From positions 1-46,659 of the forward strand of contig JAEPMY010000014.1 of assembly GCA_017643685.1 (NCBI GenBank): a stretch of 46,659 nucleotides of DNA, given 5' to 3'. Source of the DNA: Sneathiella sp. (GTDB taxonomy: Bacteria; Pseudomonadota; Alphaproteobacteria; Sneathiellales; Sneathiellaceae). This document shows positions 8,743 through 17,119 of the stretch, one piece after another. A program made the position numbers and the translations under genes. Below the pieces are notes generated by a model that saw only the letters and a list, made by a program, of their open reading frames with translations, made no database searches and was not told the origin of the DNA. Within the stretch, counting starts at the first letter, position 1; each line of letters begins with the position of its first letter.

Positions 8743-9903
8743 TTATATACCTAACTGCCTTGAGGCAAGGTCGCGCATAATTTCTTCAGCGCCGCCACCT
8801 ATAGCATTCACCCTCACTTCCCGGTAAATCCGTTCAACCTTTGGGCCCCGCATGAAACCTGCACCGCCCATAACTTGAACCCCTTCACGGGCGCAAAACT
8901 CCATGGTCTCCGTCGCCTGATTTTTTAGCATGCAGATATCCGCTACCGGTTGTTCCCCTTGTTCTAGCTGCCAGGCAACTTGATCCAGATAGGCTTGAGT
9001 TGCGTTGATCCGTTGGGCCATATCCACGAATTTGTGCCGAACCACCTGTTTTTCGGAGAGTGGCTTGCCAAAAACCATCCTCTCTTTGGCGTAGGCAACA
9101 ACTTCGTTAAAACAAGCGCGGGCAAAGGAGACGCATCCGGCGGCCAGCCAAAGTCGCTCATAATTAAAGTTGAGCATAATGGCGGGGAAGCCCATATTTT
9201 CAGCACCGAGTAAGTTTTCAACTGGCACGCGGCAGTTGTCGAAATAAAGTGTTGCCGTGTCAGACGCCCACCACCCCATTTTCTTGAGGGGGGTGCGATC
9301 AAAACCCGGTGTGTCTCTTTCGATGAGGAGAAGGGAGATGCCTCCCATTCCGGGCTCTCCCGTACGAACAGCTACCGTGTAGACATCGGCGCGCATGCCA
9401 GATGTGATGAAGGTTTTGGAGCCATTGACAATATAATGGTCACCATCACGTACGGCAGTTGTCTTCAGGTTTGCCACATCAGAACCTCCACTTGGTTCCG
9501 TAATGGCAAGGGCTGAGATCAGTTCACCAGACAGGATTTTGGGTAGATATTTTTTCTTTTGCTCTTCGCTTCCGACATTTTTAATTGGTGGGGCTCCAAT
9601 GGTATGGCTCATCAAGCTGGCCGTCACACCACCAGCACCAGCGCGGGACAGCTCTTCTGCACCGATTAGCCCGTAATAGAGGTCCCCATCAACTCCGCCA
9701 TATTCTTCAGGGAAACCAACTCCAAGAAGTCCGATATCGGCTGCTTTCTTGTATAATTCTCTTGGAAAGCTCTCGGCTTCATCCCATTCACTTGCATATG
9801 GCTCGATCTCGGTCTCCACAAATTTACGGAGCATATCTCGAAACGCTCTGTGTTCTTCTGTAAAGAAGTGCGGGGTGTTGCGCTCTAGCAGGTCCATTGT
9901 CAC
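8743..9903 (-). CDS. Acyl-CoA dehydrogenase, last gene of the carboxylase operon
   Basis: This 386-residue dehydrogenase has the flavin motif ALAITEPSGGSDVA. The normal C-terminal YEG is replaced by AIGGGAEEIM, and a Glu sits at residue 249 (NYERLWLAAG) in the helix G position typical of isovaleryl-CoA and related enzymes acting on branched substrates. Its ATGA start overlaps the stop of the biotin carboxylase gene by 4 bp, showing tight coupling. It shares the GGGA(D/E)E ending with the other dehydrogenase of this operon, so the two may handle successive intermediates of one branched or isoprenoid acyl-CoA pathway. The exact substrate is inferred only. Confidence 0.92.
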   Translation of the reverse strand: MTMDLLERNTPHFFTEEHRAFRDMLRKFVETEIEPYASEWDEAESFPRELYKKAADIGLLGVGFPEEYGGVDGDLYYGLIGAEELSRAGAGGVTASLMSHTIGAPPIKNVGSEEQKKKYLPKILSGELISALAITEPSGGSDVANLKTTAVRDGDHYIVNGSKTFITSGMRADVYTVAVRTGEPGMGGISLLLIERDTPGFDRTPLKKMGWWASDTATLYFDNCRVPVENLLGAENMGFPAIMLNFNYERLWLAAGCVSFARACFNEVVAYAKERMVFGKPLSEKQVVRHKFVDMAQRINATQAYLDQVAWQLEQGEQPVADICMLKNQATETMEFCAREGVQVMGGAGFMRGPKVERIYREVRVNAIGGGAEEIMRDLASRQLGI

Positions 9904-11870
9904 TCTCCCGTTGCTTCAATTTCCAGAAGAACCGCTTTGGATGCGACTTGGTCATCGGATTTTGCAGAAATCTTGGTGACCGTGCCGTCAATTTTGGCCG
10001 TAATCTCATGTTCCATTTTCATGGCTTCCAAAATGGCAACCACTTGGCCCTTGGTAACTATGTCACCCTCCGCAACCATCACATCAATCACCCGGCCATT
10101 CATAGGCGCTTTAATCACGCCGTCACTACTGCCATCGCTTCCACGCGCAGATGACAGTGTTACTTCAGTTGCTGAGAAGGTAAGGGCACCAATGCCGATA
10201 TATAAATGCTCGCCACCCACCGCGTATGATATGGTTTTTTGAACGTCGTTCATTAATACGCGAAGGCGGCCTTCCATTTCATCAAGGAAGGAGATATCAA
10301 AACGCTCTTCCCCGCAGGAGACTGTATATGCATTCTCTCCTAGCTGTTTAATTTGGAAGCTGTGTTTTTCGTCACCAACTTCCAGCAACATTGGAGTGAG
10401 CGTTGCATCGCTGCTGTCCCATCCATCGGTAACTGAGCCCGTATCATGCTGTGAAAAGGCATATTGAAGGGCCGCGGCAATGGAGAGATCCCCACTTTGA
10501 GGTATTGGGCGAACCCGTGCTTTTTTAGGGAAATGGGTGTCAATAAATGCTGTTGTCGCATCCCCAGCCTTAAAACTTTCATGGGCAAGGCAATCGATGA
10601 GGAATTGGCGATTGGTTGTAAGGCCTAAATCATCTGTTTCTTCCAAGGACCGGATGAGACGGCGAATAGCATCTGCGCGGCTGTCTCCATAGGCGATTAC
10701 CTTGGCGATCATCGCGTCATAGTGAGGCGTTACCTCATATCCATCAACGAGGCCATGATCACAGCGAAGTCCATCCCCCTCCGCGGGGGACCAGCGGACC
10801 AGTTTGCCAACCCGAGGTAGAAAACCTTTATAAGGGTCTTCCGCATAAAGGCGTGCTTCAATGGCGTGACCAAACAGGAAAACATCCTCTTGTGAGTCCG
10901 GGAGCTCTTCTCCTGCAGCAACGCGAAACTGCCATTCCACCAGATCGTAACCAGTGATGCATTCGGTGACGGGATGCTCCACCTGTAGGCGAGTATTCAT
11001 CTCCAGAAAATAGAAATGATCATCTGAACCTAGCAGAAATTCGACTGTACCCGCGCCGTAGTAGTTGATGGCTTGTGCAGCCGCAACGGCTGCTGCTCCC
11101 ATTTCTTCTCGAAGTTTTTCAGACACAGCGGGGGAGGGGGCCTCTTCAATGACTTTTTGATGGCGTCGTTGAATGGAACAGTCCCGCTCACCTAGATGTA
11201 GGGTATTGCCCTGCATATCAGCGAAAACCTGAATTTCGATATGTCGTGGCTCGATCACTGCTTTCTCAAGGATCAGTTCACCAGAGCCGAACGCATTTTC
11301 GGCCTCAGATCGGGCAGCCTTCAACGCTTTTTCAAGTTTTTCAGGTTTTGCCACCAGCCTCATGCCACGGCCGCCGCCACCTGCGGCAGCTTTCACCATG
11401 ACGGGAAAGCCGATTTCCTCAGCGGCTTTAATGAAGTGAGTATCTGATTGATCTTCCCCTTCATATCCGGGGACGCAAGGAACCCCCGCTTCGATCATCC
11501 GCCGTTTGGCTTCCGCCTTGTTGCCCATGACATCAATGGCTTCAGCGGATGGGCCAATAAAGACGATGTCGGCATCGGCACATTTTTTTGCAAAACCGGC
11601 ATTTTCAGACAGAAAACCATATCCTGGGTGAATGGCATCTGCACCCGTTTGGTTGGCGGCATTCAGGATTTGATCGGCAGAAAGATAACTTTCACCCACG
11701 GGCGCGGGGCCGATCAAGATCGCCTCATCGGCCAATTTTACATGTAGGGCTCCCGCATCAGCTTCTGAATAAACGGCAACTGTGCGGTATCCCATTTCTT
11801 TTGCAGTGCGAATGACGCGGCAAGCAATCTCACCGCGGTTCGCTATCAAGATTTTGCTAAATGCTGGCAT
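9900..11870 (-). CDS. atuF: Acyl-CoA carboxylase alpha subunit, biotin carboxylase/BCCP (geranyl-CoA carboxylase-like)
   Basis: This 656-residue subunit carboxylates its own biotin with ATP and bicarbonate and passes the carboxyl group to the partner transferase. It has the N-terminal FSKILIANRGEIACRV segment, an ATP-grasp region with AAGGGGRGM, the HIEIQVF and ERDCSIQRRHQKVIEEAPSP motifs, and a biotinyl domain with EAMKMEH about 40 residues from the C-terminus. Length matches both methylcrotonyl- (LiuD) and geranyl-CoA (AtuF) carboxylase alpha subunits. The atu assignment rests on its partners, especially the transferase and SDR, recalled from Pseudomonas proteins, and is not proved. It starts 3 bp after the dehydrogenase stop. 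Confidence 0.75.
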   Translation of the reverse strand: MPAFSKILIANRGEIACRVIRTAKEMGYRTVAVYSEADAGALHVKLADEAILIGPAPVGESYLSADQILNAANQTGADAIHPGYGFLSENAGFAKKCADADIVFIGPSAEAIDVMGNKAEAKRRMIEAGVPCVPGYEGEDQSDTHFIKAAEEIGFPVMVKAAAGGGGRGMRLVAKPEKLEKALKAARSEAENAFGSGELILEKAVIEPRHIEIQVFADMQGNTLHLGERDCSIQRRHQKVIEEAPSPAVSEKLREEMGAAAVAAAQAINYYGAGTVEFLLGSDDHFYFLEMNTRLQVEHPVTECITGYDLVEWQFRVAAGEELPDSQEDVFLFGHAIEARLYAEDPYKGFLPRVGKLVRWSPAEGDGLRCDHGLVDGYEVTPHYDAMIAKVIAYGDSRADAIRRLIRSLEETDDLGLTTNRQFLIDCLAHESFKAGDATTAFIDTHFPKKARVRPIPQSGDLSIAAALQYAFSQHDTGSVTDGWDSSDATLTPMLLEVGDEKHSFQIKQLGENAYTVSCGEERFDISFLDEMEGRLRVLMNDVQKTISYAVGGEHLYIGIGALTFSATEVTLSSARGSDGSSDGVIKAPMNGRVIDVMVAEGDIVTKGQVVAILEAMKMEHEITAKIDGTVTKISAKSDDQVASKAVLLEIEATGE

Positions 11871-11873
11871 GGC

Positions 11874-13034
11874 TTAGCCTCTGCGTGCTTCAGGCAGGGT
11901 GTTCATCAATTTGCAGATGATCCCCAGCATAACCTCATCAGCGCCCCCACCGATGGAGGTTAAGCGACCGTCCCGATATGCGCGAGACACAGGTGTTTCA
12001 TTCATGAAGCCCATTCCGCCATAATATTGCAGGCAGGCATCGTTGATCTCACGTGTAAGGCGTCCCGCTTTCAATTTTGCCATAGAGGCCAGCATGGTGA
12101 CGTTCTCACCGGCCACATAATCCTCTACCGCACGATAGGTCATGGAACGAAGCGCTTCGACCTCGGTTTTCAGTTCCGCCATACGGAAGTGAATGACCTG
12201 ATTATGCAAAAGGGGCTTGCCGAACGCTTCGCGCTGGCGGGTGTACTCGATCGTGTCATCAATAATCAGGTCCAGTGCCTCAAGGGCCGCCCCTGCAGCC
12301 CAAAGTCGCTCTTCCTGAAACTGTAACATCTGATAGGTGAAGCCCATTCCTTCTTCACCAATGATGTTTTTCTGCGGCACGCGAACATCTTCGAAATAAA
12401 GCTGTGCTGTATCGGAGGAGCGCATGCCGAGTTTATCGAGTTTTCGCTCAACCGTGATGCCAGGTGTGTCCATTGGAACAATCACCAGGGATTTACTTGT
12501 GTGGATCGGCCCGTCACTTGTGTTGACCAGCATACACATAAAATCAGCTTGCGTGCCGTTAGTGATCCACATTTTCTGGCCGTTGATAACGTAATCATCG
12601 CCATCTTTAACGGCTTTTGATTTAATGCCGGCAACGTCGGAACCTGCTCCGGGCTCAGACACACCAATGCAGGCGACGTAATCACCAGAGATAGCAGGGC
12701 GTAGGAAGTTCTCTTTCACATAGTCAGAACCGAAGCGAGCGAGCGCTGGTGTTGCCATATCCGTTTGCACCCCGATGGCCATAGGGACGCCGCCGCAACG
12801 GATTTTGCCAAGTGTTTCCGACATGGCAAGGCTATAGGAATAGTCGAGGCCCATGCCGCCATATTCCCCTGGCTTACAAACTCCCAAATATCCCTGATCG
12901 CCCATTTTCTTAAACAGTTCGTGGGCAGGGAATATACCTTCGGCTTCCCATTCATCCACATAAGGGTTGATTTCCTGATCAATAAATTTGCTCAGGTTTT
13001 TCATGAACTCTTTATGTTCCGGTCCGTAAATCAT
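11874..13034 (-). CDS. atuD: Acyl-CoA dehydrogenase, citronellyl-CoA dehydrogenase-like
   Basis: This 386-residue dehydrogenase carries the flavin motif CIGVSEPGAGSDVA. Glu242 in QEERLWAAG is the likely helix G catalytic base, while the C-terminal motif is TSIGGGADEVM without the usual Glu. The stretch GGVPMAIGVQTDMATPALAR and overall length resemble, from memory, AtuD of Pseudomonas, which oxidises citronellyl-CoA to geranyl-CoA. It lies between the two carboxylase subunit genes, as atuD lies near atuC and atuF. It could instead act on another beta-methyl-branched acyl-CoA. Confidence 0.75.
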   Translation of the reverse strand: MIYGPEHKEFMKNLSKFIDQEINPYVDEWEAEGIFPAHELFKKMGDQGYLGVCKPGEYGGMGLDYSYSLAMSETLGKIRCGGVPMAIGVQTDMATPALARFGSDYVKENFLRPAISGDYVACIGVSEPGAGSDVAGIKSKAVKDGDDYVINGQKMWITNGTQADFMCMLVNTSDGPIHTSKSLVIVPMDTPGITVERKLDKLGMRSSDTAQLYFEDVRVPQKNIIGEEGMGFTYQMLQFQEERLWAAGAALEALDLIIDDTIEYTRQREAFGKPLLHNQVIHFRMAELKTEVEALRSMTYRAVEDYVAGENVTMLASMAKLKAGRLTREINDACLQYYGGMGFMNETPVSRAYRDGRLTSIGGGADEVMLGIICKLMNTLPEARRG

Positions 13035-13052
13035 GGTTTTTTCTCCCTTATT

Positions 13053-14672
13053 TTACATACGGCCGATGCCGAAAGTATTTGTATTGGTTATCCGGGCGTC
13101 CCCCTCTGTCGCGATGGAGAGGCAATAGCTCAGAATTTTTCTGGTATCACGTGGATCAATCAGGCCGTCATCCCAAAGGCGCGCTGTTGCAAAGAGGGCT
13201 TCACTCTCTTTATCCATGCGCTTGATGATGCCCTGTTCCATTTGGCTTAAGGCATCACGATCGGGCTCTTGTCCCATCCGTTTAAATTTCTCTTCGGTGA
13301 CAATGGACATCACTTTGGCCGCCTGTTCACCGCCCATGACAGCAACACGGTTATTGGGCCATGCAAAGATGAAGCGCGGATCAAATGACCTGCCGCACAT
13401 TCCATAGTTACCAGCCCCAAAGCTGGCGCCAATATGCAAAGTGATTTTGGGGACAGTTGCATTGGTGACCGCTTGGATCATTTTGGATCCATGCTTGATG
13501 ATGCCCGCTTGTTCGGCCTCGGTACCCACCATAAATCCTGTTGTGTTTTGCAAGAAGATAATCGGTGTTCCAGATTGGCAGCATAGTTGAATAAACTGTG
13601 CTGCTTTTGTCGCACCATCGGCATCAATTGGGCCGTTATTGCCAATTATGCCGACGGACTGCCCTTCGATTTTGGCGTGCCCACAAACGGTTTGACTGCC
13701 ATAGAGTTCCTTGAAATCCAAAAAGTCGGAACCATCGACGATGCGGGCGATAACTTCCCGTACGTCATATGGTTTGCGGTAGTCTGCCGGAACCAGGCCT
13801 AGCAATTCTTCGATATCGTATTTTGGATCTTCAAAGTCGCGGGCTGGCATGTCGGGCCCATTTTCAACCCATGGCAGATTGCCAACAATCTCGCGGGCAA
13901 GACGAATTCCATCCGCATCGTTTTCGGCCAGATACTCTGATACACCGGAAATGGTCGAATGCATTTCAGCACCACCCAGTTCTTCATCAGTGGCAATTTC
14001 ACCTGTCGCCGCTTTTAACAGTGGTGGCCCCGCCAGAAACACTTTCGCGCCGTCTTTTACCATGATGGTGTAATCGGAAAGCCCCGGTTGATACGCACCA
14101 CCTGCCGTGGATGAGCCATGCACCACTGTGATTTGGGGGATGCCGGCGGCGGACATGCGCGCCTGATTGGCAAATCCGGTGCCGCCTTTTACAAATATCT
14201 CGGATTGGTAGAGCAGGTTTGCCCCGCCAGATTCCACGAGATTAATAACCGGTAATTTATTTTTGAGGACAATTTCCTGTGCACGCAGGTTTTTTTCAAG
14301 TCCCATCGGGGCAATGGTGCCGCCTTTGATCGCACTGTCAGATGCTTTGATCATGCAGCGAACGCCTTTGACATAACCAATTCCGATAATCAGGCCGCCA
14401 CCAAGGACATTTTTCTTTCCGTCATCATCGTGCATTCCAAGCCCTGCAAGGGTACTGAGTTGCAGGAAAGGCGCCCCTTTATCGAGAAGGAGGGCAATCC
14501 GTTCTCGCGGTAGAAGTTGCCCCCGTTTCTCAAATTTTTCCTTTTTGGAATTTGAGGTGTCCCTGACCCGCTGCTCAAGGGCACGGAATTGCTCAATCCG
14601 CTCCAGCATGATCTCGCGGTTGGCGTTAAAGTTTTCGCTCGAGGTATCAATTTCCGATTGGATGACCGGCAT
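13053..14672 (-). CDS. atuC: Acyl-CoA carboxylase beta subunit (geranyl-CoA carboxylase-like carboxyltransferase)
   Basis: This 539-residue subunit transfers the carboxyl group from biotin to an acyl-CoA. The first half has the transferase core with LVESGGANLLYQSE and VHGSSTAGGAYQPGLSDY; the second has GFMVGTEAEQAGIIKHG and the HIGASFGAGNYGMCGR oxyanion region. The N-terminus (MPVIQSEID) and the segment KGGTIAPMGLEKNLRAQEI resemble, from memory, AtuC more than methylcrotonyl-CoA carboxylase, which reads KGGTYYP at the same place. This is the best single clue that the operon acts on a longer beta-methyl isoprenoid-type CoA. It lies 12 bp after the SDR gene. Confidence 0.77.
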   Translation of the reverse strand: MPVIQSEIDTSSENFNANREIMLERIEQFRALEQRVRDTSNSKKEKFEKRGQLLPRERIALLLDKGAPFLQLSTLAGLGMHDDDGKKNVLGGGLIIGIGYVKGVRCMIKASDSAIKGGTIAPMGLEKNLRAQEIVLKNKLPVINLVESGGANLLYQSEIFVKGGTGFANQARMSAAGIPQITVVHGSSTAGGAYQPGLSDYTIMVKDGAKVFLAGPPLLKAATGEIATDEELGGAEMHSTISGVSEYLAENDADGIRLAREIVGNLPWVENGPDMPARDFEDPKYDIEELLGLVPADYRKPYDVREVIARIVDGSDFLDFKELYGSQTVCGHAKIEGQSVGIIGNNGPIDADGATKAAQFIQLCCQSGTPIIFLQNTTGFMVGTEAEQAGIIKHGSKMIQAVTNATVPKITLHIGASFGAGNYGMCGRSFDPRFIFAWPNNRVAVMGGEQAAKVMSIVTEEKFKRMGQEPDRDALSQMEQGIIKRMDKESEALFATARLWDDGLIDPRDTRKILSYCLSIATEGDARITNTNTFGIGRM

Positions 14673-14684
14673 GTCGTCTCCCCC

Positions 14685-15560
14685 TTACTCGTCGTCGCTG
14701 TCTTGAAACACCTTAGGCGTGACAGCCAGATGGAACCCGTTAAAGGCTTCGTTGTTTTTATGATCCTGCAACGGCCAATGCAGGCGGGCATTCGGTGCCG
14801 CGCCATCCACCCGGATACAGTCGCCGGAAATAAAGGTCGCTGCCTCTGAGAGCAAAAACACAATGGCTGCAGATGTTTCTGATTCTGTCCCCATCCGCTT
14901 GGCCGGATTGTGGGTTGCCAGCTTTTTGATGTTTTCTTGGAACCATTCTGGATAAGTGTCCATACCGGATGACATGATCCAACCGGGGGCGACGGCGTTT
15001 ACTCGAACGCCTGACGACGCCCATTCAATAGCCGCGGTTTCTGTAAAGCTGAGCATGCCTTTTCGGGCGGCACCGGAATGGCCCATGCCGGGCATAGAAA
15101 GCCACATATCCGCGACAATATTCACAATAGAGCCGCCATTCTTTTTCATCCATTGGGTGAAACATTCACGTGCCACCAAGAAGCCGCCTGTCAGATTGTT
15201 CCGAACCACAGCGTCCCAACCTTTTTGGCTAATACTTTCAAGCGGGGCAGGGAATTGACCGCCTGCATTATTTACCAGCCCATCAATCCGCCCGTGTTCC
15301 TTCAAGATATTCGTCACGGTTTGGGCAACAGCTTCTTCGTCCCGGATATCACAGGAATGACATGTCGCGGTGCCACCAGCTTCTTCAATTTCTCCTTTTA
15401 CTGTTTCCAGTTTATCCATGGAGCGACCTACGAGGGCGACCTTGGCGCCAAGGGAGACAAGCTCGTGCGCGGTGCACCTTCCGATGCCGCTGCCGCCGCC
15501 CGTCACGATGATGGATTGACCTTTAAATAGGTCTGACCGGAAGATGGAATTATACCCCAT
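14685..15560 (-). CDS. atuB: SDR-family oxidoreductase, AtuB-like, lacking the usual catalytic Tyr
   Basis: This 291-residue protein has the SDR nucleotide motif TGGGSGIG at residues 20-27 and the NNAGG motif. The standard YxxxK active site is not there: the aligned segment reads GHSGAARKGM. This is the pattern of enoyl- or dienoyl-CoA reductase-like SDRs. About 45 residues extend beyond the core, ending in an acidic tail. It is the first gene of the operon, and the N-terminus (MGYNSIFRSDLF) recalls AtuB of the citronellol pathway, whose reaction is not settled. The promoter region upstream holds a 20-bp palindrome. Confidence 0.75.
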   Translation of the reverse strand: MGYNSIFRSDLFKGQSIIVTGGGSGIGRCTAHELVSLGAKVALVGRSMDKLETVKGEIEEAGGTATCHSCDIRDEEAVAQTVTNILKEHGRIDGLVNNAGGQFPAPLESISQKGWDAVVRNNLTGGFLVARECFTQWMKKNGGSIVNIVADMWLSMPGMGHSGAARKGMLSFTETAAIEWASSGVRVNAVAPGWIMSSGMDTYPEWFQENIKKLATHNPAKRMGTESETSAAIVFLLSEAATFISGDCIRVDGAAPNARLHWPLQDHKNNEAFNGFHLAVTPKVFQDSDDE

Positions 15561-15658
15561 GGAATAGACGCCTCCACTTTACGCTTATTATTGGAAAACT
15601 CGCTGCCTTCTTAGATTTTTAGCACAGTTTCGCTTCCTTGATTGACAAATAAGGTAGG

Positions 15659-15678
15659 TGACGTTTACGTTAACGTCA
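15659..15678. promoter_or_regulatory. 20-bp GACGT palindrome, candidate MerR-type operator
   Basis: TGACGTTTACGTTAACGTCA matches its reverse complement at 18 of 20 positions. On the minus strand the site starts with TTGACG, a -35-like hexamer, 114-119 bp before the SDR start. Long operators of this ACGT-rich kind, placed in the promoter spacer, are known for MerR-family regulators of branched-chain acyl-CoA genes (LiuR, from memory). No merR gene is visible in the window. The divergent SCP2 gene could share the site. Confidence 0.55.
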
Positions 15679-15759
15679 AGTAACTGGGAGGCTTTAGATT
15701 TGCTATGGAAAATCAAATTTGAAGCGCGTTAATTTTGCTTGTGAAAAGGACCAAATGGG

Positions 15760-16062
15760 ATGGCCACTTTAGAAGAAATCACTGAAGGAATGCGGGATCG
15801 CATCGGCGAAGATTGCGGCCTTGGCGCTACGTTAAAATTTGATTTCGGCGATGACGGAATTGTTTTCTTGGATGCCGACACTGTTCCGAATGTTGTCTCC
15901 AACGAAGACAACGAAGCTGACTGTACCATCAAAATCAGCAAAGACAATTTCGAATCTCTCGCTGCGGGTGATCTGGATCCAACAACTGCCTTTATGATGG
16001 GCAAGATCAAGATTCAGGGCAACATGGGAATTGCAATGAAATTGCAGAGTGTTTTTAGCTGA
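15760..16062 (+). CDS. SCP2 sterol-binding domain protein
   Basis: This 100-residue protein is a single SCP2 domain. The pattern of an N-terminal helix, an acidic beta-sheet (DNEADCTIKISKDNFESLAAGDLDP) and the C-terminal MGKIKIQGNMGIAMKLQSVF is characteristic. SCP2 domains bind lipids or acyl-CoA in a hydrophobic tunnel. It is transcribed divergently from the atu-like operon, with the 20-bp palindrome between them, which suggests shared regulation and a carrier role for hydrophobic acyl-CoA or lipid. Its own terminator follows 20 bases after the stop, so it is likely monocistronic. Confidence 0.9.
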   Translation: MATLEEITEGMRDRIGEDCGLGATLKFDFGDDGIVFLDADTVPNVVSNEDNEADCTIKISKDNFESLAAGDLDPTTAFMMGKIKIQGNMGIAMKLQSVFS

Positions 16063-16081
16063 TAGCCGAATCCGAAACTGG

Positions 16082-16112
16082 AAAAGCCGTCCATTTTGGG
16101 CGGCTTTTTTGT
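16082..16112 (+). terminator. Intrinsic terminator after the SCP2 gene
   Basis: AAAAGCCGTCC (16082-16092) pairs with GGGCGGCTTTT (with one G-T pair) and is followed by a T-run. Confidence 0.88.
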
Positions 16113-16253
16113 GTTTAGTGGGGAAATTACGCCTCAAACAGTGCAAATGAGCAAAAAAGTGATCTTTTATGCAAGTTTTCTCTGTACCTTTTGAAAATGA
16201 TCTATTAACAAAGGCGCTTCGAATTTAAGTTTAAACCGAACGGAGCTAGTCAC

Positions 16254-16457
16254 ATGACAGCGAGATCTGCACGGCACGGCCGTAATCAGGGCGGCAAGAG
16301 TCGTAAAAGCGGTGGCGGTGGTCGCGGTAAGGGTGGTATCAAAAACACTCGTTCCAACGCTCAACGCGCTGCTCGTAAAATCACACTGAAGATGGGACGT
16401 CATTCTGCCCGTCGTCAGCTCAAGAAAATTCAGGCTGCAACTCGCGCCGCTGCTTAA
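16254..16457 (+). CDS. Small highly basic protein of unknown function
   Basis: This predicted protein has 67 residues, of which about a third are Arg or Lys, with a Gly-rich stretch (SGGGGRGKGG) at residues 19-28 and a helical basic C-terminal half ending in Ala. I do not recognise a family. The ATG has GGAG 8 bases upstream, and a strong terminator lies 22 bases after the stop, so a real monocistronic gene is likely. Composition suggests binding to nucleic acid, perhaps RNA or the nucleoid, but nothing more can be said. It is flanked by an SCP2 gene and a convergent exonuclease gene. Confidence 0.65.
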   Translation: MTARSARHGRNQGGKSRKSGGGGRGKGGIKNTRSNAQRAARKITLKMGRHSARRQLKKIQAATRAAA

Positions 16458-16478
16458 CTAGCAGAGATTTTCTAGAAT

Positions 16479-16512
16479 AAAAGCCGCATCGGTTGTCCGC
16501 TGCGGCTTTTTT
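16479..16512. terminator. Intrinsic terminator between convergent genes
   Basis: AAAAGCCGCA (16479-16488) pairs exactly with TGCGGCTTTT (16501-16510), followed by more T. It ends the small basic gene and can also serve the exonuclease gene from the other side. Confidence 0.92.
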
Positions 16513-16519
16513 CTTGGGG

Positions 16520-17068
16520 TTAATCCTCAAGAGCGGTGTATCGCTCCCCCACATCCTCATAACCATTTTCATAGCTCCAGCCATCTCTCATAGCTGCTAG
16601 AACGATATTGGCGCAGGCGCGGCTATCAGACAGGGCATCATGGTGGTTTAAGGTTAAGCCCAAATATTCTGCGACATTGGGCAGCTTTGTTGGGCGGACG
16701 CTCCACATCTCACGGGCCATTTTGACCGTACAGATAAATTCCTGCTGCGGTGAATCCAGATCATATGTGGCGCAGCAACTTTTCAGCACTTTGGAATCAA
16801 ATCCGGAATTATGCGCGCTTAGAAAATCGACGCCCTCAAACCAGGGAAGGATCTCTGGCCACAGTTCACCGAATGTAGGTTCCATAATCACGTTCGGCCA
16901 AGTGATGCCGTGAATATGTGTGAAGAAGAAATCCTGGGAGGGCGGGCGGATCAAATATGATCGCTCGTCTGTGATACGACCATCCTCCGCACGGACAAGG
17001 CCGATGGCACAGGCGCTGTCAGATGCGTAATTGGCAGTCTCAAAGTCGATGGCAAGGAATGTACTCAT
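16520..17068 (-). CDS. DEDDh-type 3'-5' exonuclease (DnaQ-like)
   Basis: This 182-residue protein is a stand-alone DEDDh exonuclease. Motif I is FLAIDFETA near the N-terminus, motif II is SAHNSGFDSKVL, and motif III is NHHDALSDSRACANI; together they provide the four acidic metal ligands and the catalytic His. No polymerase or BRCT domain is attached. Such proteins trim DNA or RNA 3' ends and are often annotated as DNA polymerase III epsilon-like. It seems to be monocistronic, with a terminator on each side. Confidence 0.92.
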   Translation of the reverse strand: MSTFLAIDFETANYASDSACAIGLVRAEDGRITDERSYLIRPPSQDFFFTHIHGITWPNVIMEPTFGELWPEILPWFEGVDFLSAHNSGFDSKVLKSCCATYDLDSPQQEFICTVKMAREMWSVRPTKLPNVAEYLGLTLNHHDALSDSRACANIVLAAMRDGWSYENGYEDVGERYTALED

Positions 17069-17085
17069 GGAATAAGTATATAAAA

Positions 17086-17117
17086 AAACTCCCGAGAGGC
17101 CATCCCGGGAGTTTCAT
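17086..17117 (-). terminator. Intrinsic terminator after the acyl-CoA synthetase
   Basis: AAACTCCCG and its partner CGGGAGTTT form a stem across 17087-17114. Read on the minus strand it is followed by a T-run (complement of 17081-17087). It ends the synthetase transcript before the exonuclease gene. Confidence 0.85.
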
Positions 17118-17119
17118 TT

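Noticed and set aside
8743-15560. Leucine/isovalerate (liu) degradation operon
   Set aside because: A liu operon should also carry a methylglutaconyl-CoA hydratase and HMG-CoA lyase; neither is present, and the SDR and transferase look more like Atu proteins. It remains the main alternative.
16149-16196. A 15-codon frame before the small basic gene
   Set aside because: It has no ribosome binding site and does not resemble a known leader peptide.
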